This document shows, piece by piece, positions 58,182 to 64,000 of a stretch of 64,000 bases of DNA. A program made the translations under genes and the position numbers. Source of the stretch: Macquaria australasica (Eukaryota; Chordata; Actinopteri; Centrarchiformes; Percichthyidae); assembly GCA_005408345.1 (NCBI GenBank), contig SEMN01000630.1:213602-277601 (forward strand), written 5' to 3'. The notes under the pieces are model-generated. The model saw only the letters and a list, made by a program, of their open reading frames with translations. It did not search any database and was not told the DNA's origin. Positions within the stretch are counted from its first letter, which is position 1; each line of letters begins with the position of its first letter.

Positions 58182-60875
58182 CAATTCAATTCAATTCAAT
58201 TCAGTTTTATTTATATAGCACCATATCATAACAAAGTTATCTCAGGGCACTTTTTCGAATAGAGCAGGTCTAGACCGACTCTTTATATTTACAGAGACCC
58301 AACAGTTCCCACCATGAGCAAGCACTATGCGACAGGGGCAAGGAAAAAGTCCCTCTTAACAGGTAGAAACCTCGAGCAGAACCAGGCTCTGGGTGGGCGA
58401 TCATCTGCCTCTACCGGTTGGGTTGAAGGGGGAGGGGAGGAGTGGGAGAGAGAGAGCAGGAGGAAAGAGAACATATAGCAGCACAATACAGTTCCACATA
58501 GGGATGTAAAGTAATAGTTGTGGTAATGGTATTGATGTTAATATTAACAGAAATAATACTAAGAGCAATATTATAATAGTAATACTAATAATAAGAGCAA
58601 TAACAGTAATAGCAACAGCAGGTGCAGAGCAGGAGCACGGGGGCAGCAGGTGGCCTGTAACCATAGATCCAGACTCTACAGCTCTGGAGGCAGAAATACC
58701 TGCAGAAAGCAACAGAAGGAGAGAGGGAGAGAGAGAGAGAGAGAGGAGAGAAAGAACACAACTACGGGAAGACATTGAATTAGTAACAAGCATTGATGGG
58801 ATATGAGGGCGTACAGATGGAGAGGAAGAGGAGGAGAGAGGAGCTGAGTGCATCATAGGAAGTCCCCCGGCAGTCTAGGCCTATAGCAGCATAACTAAGG
58901 GGTGGCTCAGGGGTCACCTGAGTCAGCCCTACTATAAGCTTTATCAAAGAGGAAAGTCTTAAGCCTACTCTTAAATGTGAGGAGGTTGTCTGCCTCCTGT
59001 ACACAAACTGGGATCTGGTTCCACAGGAGAGGAGCTTGATAGCTGAAGGCTCTGGCTCCCATTCTACTTTTAGAGACTCTAGGAACCACAAGGAGCCCTG
59101 CATTCTGGGAGCGCAGTGTTCTAGTGGGGTAATAGGGTACTATGAGCTCTTTAAGATATGATGGTGCCTGACCATTTAGGGCTTTGAAGGTGAGGAGAAG
59201 GATTTGAAATTCTATTCTGGATTTTACAGGGAGCCAGTGTAGAGAAGCTAATATTGGAGAAATATGTTCTCTTTTTCTGGTTCTTGTCAGTAAACGTGCC
59301 GCAGCATTCTGAATCAGCTGGAGAGTCTTAAGGGATTTATTGGGGCAGCCTGATAATAGAGAGTTGCAATAATCCAGCCTAGATGTAACAAATGCATGGA
59401 CTAGTTTTTTCTGCATCTTTTTGAGACAGGATGTGCCTGATTTTTGCAATGTTACGTAAATGAAAAAAGGCAGTTCTTGAAGTTTGTTTTATGTGGGAGT
59501 TAAAGGACATATCCTGATCAAAGATAACTCCAAGATTCCTTACGGTGTCGCTGGAGACCAGGGCAATGCCATCTAGAGAAACTAAATCTTTAGATAATGT
59601 GTTTCGAAGGTGTTCGGGGCCAAGTACAATAACTTCAGTTTTGTCTGAGTTTAACATCAGAAAATTGCAGGTCATCCAGGTTTTTATGTCCTTAAGGCAT
59701 GCCTGAAGTTTAGCTAATTGATTGGTTTCATCTGGCTTGATCGATAAATATAATTGGGTATCATCTGCATAACAATGAAACTTTATGGAGTGCTTCCTAA
59801 TAATATTGCCTAAAGGAAGCATATATAAGGTAAATAGAATTGGTCCAAGCACAGAACCTTGTGGAACTCCGTGACTAACTTTGGCGTGCATAGAGGATTC
59901 ATCATTAACATGTACAAACTGATATCGGTCTGATAAATAGGATTTTAACCAGCTTAGTGCGGTGCCTTTAATGCCAATTAAATGTTCTAGTCTCTGTAAT
60001 AGAATGTGATGGTCAATGGTATTGAATGCGGCACTAAGATCTAGTAAGACAAGTACAGAGACAAGTCCTTTGTCGGATGCAATTAGAAGGTCATTTGTTA
60101 CTCTCACCAGTGCTGTCTCTGTGCTATGATGCACTCTAAATCCTGACTGAAAATCCTCAAACAGCTTGTTGTTGTGTAGAAAGTCACACAACTGATTGGC
60201 GACTGCTTTCTCAAGGATCTTAGAGAGAAAAGGAGGGTTAGATATAGGTCTATAATTTGACAAAACCCCTGGATCAAGAGTGGGCTTTTTAAGAAGAGGT
60301 TTAATTACAGCTACTTTAAAGGACTGTGGTACATAGCCTTTTAATAAGGACAGATTGATCATATCTAGTAAAGAAGTGCTAACTAAGGGTAAAATTTCTT
60401 TAAGCAGCCTAGTTGGGATGGGGTCTAAGAGACACGTTGATGGCTTAGATGAGGAAATCATGGAAGTTAGTTGATTACGGTTGATGGGAGAAAAGCAGTC
60501 TAAATGTACATCAGGTTTTACAGTTGTTTCTAAGGTTCCTGTGTTTGAAGATAAGTCAGTACCGGCTGAGGGCAGGAGGTGCTGAATCTTGTCTCTAATA
60601 GTTAGAATTTTATCATTAAAGAAGCTCATAAAGTCATTACTACTGAGGTCTATAGGAATACATGGCTCATCAGAGCTGTGACTCTCTGTCAGCCTGGCTA
60701 CAGTGCTGAACAGAAACCTGGGGTTGTTCTTATTTTCCTCTATTAATGATGAGTAGTAGGCTGCTCAGGCATTACGGAGGGAATTCCTATAAATTTTAAG
60801 ACTATTTTGCCAGGCTAAATGTGATTTTTCCAGATTGGTGGAACGCCATTTCCTTTCAAGTTCTCTCTTTACTAG
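58182..60875 (-). mobile_element. L2-clade non-LTR retrotransposon, 5'-truncated
   Basis: A 2.7-kb LINE reads on the minus strand. Its 3' end at 58182 is a tgaat pentamer repeat (plus-strand caattcaattcaattcaatt). It is followed inward by a ~720-bp 3' UTR with a GA tract, then the reverse-transcriptase reading frame (58907-60872). Upstream of about 60875 the similarity ends in unrelated sequence, so endonuclease and 5' UTR are missing. Two more 3' ends of the same family lie at 18.35 and 21.37 kb. It lies inside the inverted-repeat structure at 57.66-61.30 kb. Confidence 0.92.
58907..60872 (-). pseudogene. L2 reverse transcriptase ORF, one frameshift and one stop
   Basis: Encodes the reverse transcriptase and C-terminal region of an L2-type LINE. 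The frame begins in the linker (ELERKWRSTNLEKSHLAWQN) and has a TGA at 60765-60767, probably a decayed CGA. It continues through the ATG at 60629 for 416 codons. Residues counted from that Met: motif A LLDLSAAFNTIDH (Asp197), motif B GVPQGSVLGPILF (254-266), motif C FHCYADD (284-290), then LNSDKTEVIVLG and NLGVIFDQDM. All catalytic aspartates are present. An extra base in the T-run at 59405-59410 shifts the frame just after SQKDAEK. The C-terminal part continues as LVHAFVTSRLDYCNSLLSG to KAYSRADSGDP. Apart from these two lesions it is well preserved, suggesting fairly recent insertion. Confidence 0.93.
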
Positions 60876-61057
60876 AGCTGCATGTTATCCATTTTTACTT
60901 TTGCACTCTTTTTTTGGTCACAAAGCTGGTGAAAGCTTTGGCGTTTTTTACAATCAGAGTATGCAGCACAATTTTTGGAAAAAATACTGTTGTTATTGAC
61001 GTCCCTGGTGGTGGAGTTTTTTCGTTTTCGTTGGATCAGGCTTTTGCAAAGGCACAT
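60872..61057 (-). pseudogene. Possible THAP-like fragment between L2 and right arm
   Basis: A minus-strand frame of 61 codons contains SKNCAAYSDCKKRQSFHQL. Its C-A-A-Y-x-x-C and SFH pattern is reminiscent of the start of a THAP zinc finger. The C-x2-H half is absent and the cysteine spacing is one longer than usual. It lies between the truncated 5' end of the L2 and the right inverted-repeat arm. This may be chance; if real, it suggests that the host element of the inverted repeat was a THAP-bearing DNA transposon. Confidence 0.25.
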
Positions 61058-61082
61058 TTACCTTAAAACGCTCCACCTCCTT

Positions 61083-61303
61083 GTATGAGAATGTATCAAT
61101 GCTATGGAACTATATTCTTCTAATGTGTTTCTAATGACTTGACCTGCTGGCAATTTGCTTCGTGTGTTTAATCAAGCCCTAGATCACTGACTAGGTGCAC
61201 ATGCAGAGTAAGCCATAGATAGGGCTACTCATCATCATGCCTCATTTTGCACTGAGGAAAGTCCAACATGGACTGAAACCTTTGCACTTTTGCACTCTTG
61301 CAC
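61083..61303 (-). repeat. Inverted-repeat arm, right
   Basis: Reverse complement of the left arm 57658-57866 with small indels, for example an extra 'aaagtgc' in the outer end and 'cacattag' inside. It starts ttgtatgagaatgtatcaat and ends ttgcactcttgcac. A short inner extension 61061-61078 (ccttaaaacgctccacct) matches 57991-58008 inverted. Confidence 0.88.
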
Positions 61304-61304
61304 C

Positions 61305-62535
61305 ACAGAAGAAGACAAACAAGGACAAGTTTTTTAAGATAGAAATAAGTACCTCAAAGTTGTTACGTTTCAACACAGTTAGTCATTTCCTCTACCACCA
61401 TTAGCAGATCTAAAACTTCTCTGAACAGTGGTCTAAAAGCTTCTACAAATCTCAAGTTGCTTATGTGACGTTGAGAGTATTGGAGGGTGAATGTATGTGT
61501 CAATCTTCTATCTTACAGTGTGTGCAGCCGAGCTATTAGCTGGCACATGCCTTATACGTTCAAAATATCAGTGGATTTTCTGGATTGCAGAATATGCTGG
61601 CACAGATGAAATATCCTGAGGTTGCAAGTGTTTGTACTTCCCTGTAGTAAAACTAGATGTGGTGAAAACCTGGCAGCATGTAGGCGTTAGCAGAATAATG
61701 TTACTAGAGGTCTGGTTGTTCTCATGTTACAGTAACATGGTGGGACCTCATCACATATATTTAGTTGTCTTGATAACCCTTTGAAGTTGAGACAGATAAG
61801 TAGAGATCACACCCTAACATGTGTGGGACGCCACCTAAAATCAACAGAGAGGAAAGAGGCCACCCAGTGCAGACCCGTGTCACTGCTGTACTGGCTCAGC
61901 CGCTTCCTGAACACACTGCACAATCACACAAAACACAGTGGACCATAAGGACCATGTTTTACTTCTTGAGATAAATTAAGAAGTGTATAACATTATCACA
62001 TTCCAGCTAGGTTTTTCACAGGAAGTAGCACTTTTTTGACGTTTGTAATAAAAAGAAGGACAGAGAACCACCAGCATATATTCCCGGTTGAATGTTCACA
62101 GTGCTTGACACACTGACTGACAGATGCTCTGCAGTGCAAAAACACCACAGCAACAAGCTGAGCACCAAAGATGGAGACCAAATCAAAACAATGGAATATT
62201 ACCACTTTTTAAAAAGTCACTGGAGATATTTTAATGAAGGCTTTCACTCATTACTGTGTTATTAAATATTAAACATAAAAGCACATCATAAGTCAGTGCA
62301 GTAAGGTTATCGGGTGAAAACAGAGGTGTGTGTGTGTGTGTGGGCTGCTGGATGAAAGCTCTGACCACTTACCATCTCAGGCACTAAAGACTTTGTGTCT
62401 GTTCCTTCAGTGCATTAAAGCTGTCATGAACCAAAACCAACAGGTACAAAGAAACTAGCAAGAGGCAGAAGCTTCACTACAGATCGGCAATTTACGTGTA
62501 TATGTGTCTGCTGTATAAGGATAAGACTTAACGCT
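61305..62535. other. Intergenic, no gene recognised
   Basis: A short (GT)n run at 62328-62342 and open frames up to 69 codons only. Nothing else was identified. Confidence 0.5.
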
Positions 62536-62700
62536 GCATTAATCAATATTTTTATATCAATAATGGATTAAATGACTGTGTGTAATGTGGAAGATAATTA
62601 TCACCCAACTCTACAGAGCTTTTTAGGGTCTTTTAGCTCATTGATTTGGTTTTCTGCCCTCTTGCCCTCATCAACTTTGTTTTCAGCTTGTAGTTTGGAG
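62535..62700. repeat. Interspersed repeat family A, fragment
   Basis: 'ctgcattaatcaatattttt', 'tcacccaactctacagagct' and 'ccctcatcaactttgttttc' match the starts of the copies at 47.72 kb and 9.95-10.1 kb in the same orientation. Confidence 0.6.
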
Positions 62701-62889
62701 GCCTTTGGTCAATAAATCAAATGTTAGCCAATTAATATTGTTGAAATATGAAGGTTCTTATCCGTCTTTGTTTAGGATGTTGTTGTTTTTTTTCAGCAGT
62801 TTGAGTTTAAAGAGATTAAAGTCTGAGGTCTTCTAGGGGCTTTTCTATTCTGACCAAAGTACAGATCAGGTGCAAATACATAATATTGA

Positions 62890-63205
62890 ACACCTACAAA
62901 TGGATGACAAATTAATGGGAAAACCTGAAAAAATGAATGGAAGAACATAACTAGAGGGCACTTAGGGTTCACTGAATGGTTGGAGGAGGATGAAAATGAT
63001 GAGTCAGGTGCTATGGCCTTCACAGTCACCAGATCTCAACCCAACTGATGTGTTACACAGCGCACTCCACCACCACCAAAACACCGAATGAGGGACTATC
63101 TTTTAGAGGAATACCATTCATCACCTCCAGTAGAAGACTCTATACCAAGGAGCATGCATTGAAGCTGCTCTAGAGGCTCTATTAAGACACTTTCTGTCCC
63201 AAAAT
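62890..63205 (+). mobile_element. Tc1/mariner-type element relic (transposase C-terminus)
   Basis: It begins with a terminus-like word (cacctacaaatggatgacaa) and encodes decayed transposase on the + strand. GFTEWLEEDEND is in one frame, then WPSQSPDLNPTD in another, then TPPPPKHRMRDYLLEEYHSS. SPDLNP is the conserved block just before the third catalytic residue of Tc1-like transposases. Frame changes and stops show it is dead. It is a different lineage from the element at 50.2 kb. The right terminus was not recognised. Confidence 0.78.
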
Positions 63206-64000
63206 ATCAGTATGATACCTTGTATCAGTCAGACTGTGGTGTTTATTTATATGGTGACCTGTGAGAGATTCACCCTCCCTACTTTCCATTTGAAAGGCTA
63301 TCTGTTGGGATGTATTAATAGGGTGAACTGGCAAAGCACACACACTTTCCGGGTGGGAATGTTGGAGGGTGTAACACACTAAATGTTCCTCATGGAGCAA
63401 TGGAATAGGTGATAAAAACAGTCAAGATAAGGACTGCTCAGGCTTATTGTGAAGCAGTTTATTTTCAAAATAACATCTAAATAAAAATGTTGCTACAAAG
63501 AGTAAAATAAATGAGTATTCATTGACTTTAATATTTATAGAGTGGTGTGTTAGGGGGTGAGGACTTGGTCCTCTGACACTTTGACCAGTAGATGGGGATG
63601 TTTACTCACTATGGAAATGATAATGCAGCACCATTGTGCAGCATTAATGTGGTAAAACTGACGCTGACACTCTAGAATGTGATCTGTACTTTTATTGAGC
63701 AAATGATGGCCGTTTGATCGTCATTTATTGATTGGTTTATAGATACAAATGTCATGTGACAGCTGAAACTGTACAGGCTGTGTGAGGCCAGTCTGGAGTT
63801 ACAGCAGACTGATTCATTCTTGCAAACTACACAGAAATTTGTCAAGTGTGTACAAAATTGCCTGGATTTCACCCTGAGATAATTACAACACAGTAACATA
63901 GAAAGATATGTCCAGTAATAAAGGAAAGGATATGACACCTAACAATAAAATGATCAACAGTAGCGCTACATTAATATTCTCAGTGCTGGAATTTACCATA
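63206..64000. other. Intergenic, nothing recognised
   Basis: Open frames of 72 and 88 codons on the minus strand have no recognised domain. No repeat structure was seen. Confidence 0.5.

Noticed and set aside
1..64000. CRISPR arrays, operons, tRNA or rRNA genes, viral genes
   Set aside because: No direct-repeat/spacer arrays, no intact tRNA cloverleaf (only a SINE-type pol III promoter), no rRNA-like sequence and no viral ORF recognised; the context is vertebrate.

Overview
The window is vertebrate nuclear DNA, almost certainly from a teleost and probably a percomorph. The evidence is one spliced Wnt exon, very low gene density, long CA/GT microsatellites, and many fish-type repeats: L2 and RTE/Rex3-like LINE pieces, Tc1/mariner relics, TIR-bearing MITEs and a tRNA-derived SINE. 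Nothing prokaryotic or viral was recognised.

The only host gene supported with high confidence is the terminal coding exon of a Wnt7a orthologue on the + strand (1280-1759). It is preceded by intron sequence and followed by a probable 3' UTR of up to about 2.3 kb. The remaining ~60 kb looks like the gene-poor flank downstream of this developmental gene. It has stretches free of recognisable repeats (about 4.2-4.6, 14.2-14.7, 17.1-18.1, 26.3-26.7, 34.1-34.4, 39.8-40.0 and 53.4-53.75 kb). These are the best places to look for conserved non-coding enhancers, although conservation cannot be judged from one sequence.

Repeat content by region: 0.5-3.9 kb has a MITE-like piece and a TA-flanked TIR element carrying a tRNA-derived SINE. 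9.9-15.6 kb has several fold-back/MITE families, some recurring at 38, 48, 57 and 62 kb. 18.3-22 kb has two L2 3' ends and CA/GT tracts. 24.9-25.3 kb has an unidentified minus-strand coding-like exon. 30.2-30.5 kb has a frameshifted THAP zinc-finger exon. 34.9-38.1 kb is a 3.2-kb unit bounded by inverted repeats that contains decayed exons of a multicopy teleost SAMD3-like gene family. 50.16-51.18 kb is an internally deleted Tc1/mariner element. 51.3-51.55 kb is an L2-type endonuclease fragment. 56.8-57.5 kb is a MITE split by an RTE/Rex3-like insertion with a perfect 14-bp target duplication. 57.66-61.30 kb is an inverted repeat (arms ~210-220 bp) enclosing a 5'-truncated L2 with a nearly complete reverse transcriptase. 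62.9-63.2 kb is another Tc1-type transposase relic.

The most interesting items are the TIR-bounded unit at 34.9-38.1 kb that seems to carry a spliced host-like gene relic, the inverted-repeat/L2/THAP-like composite at 57.7-61.3 kb, an unusual His-to-Leu change in the Wnt receptor-contact finger, and a compact POU plus HMG-box motif cluster at 53.5 kb.
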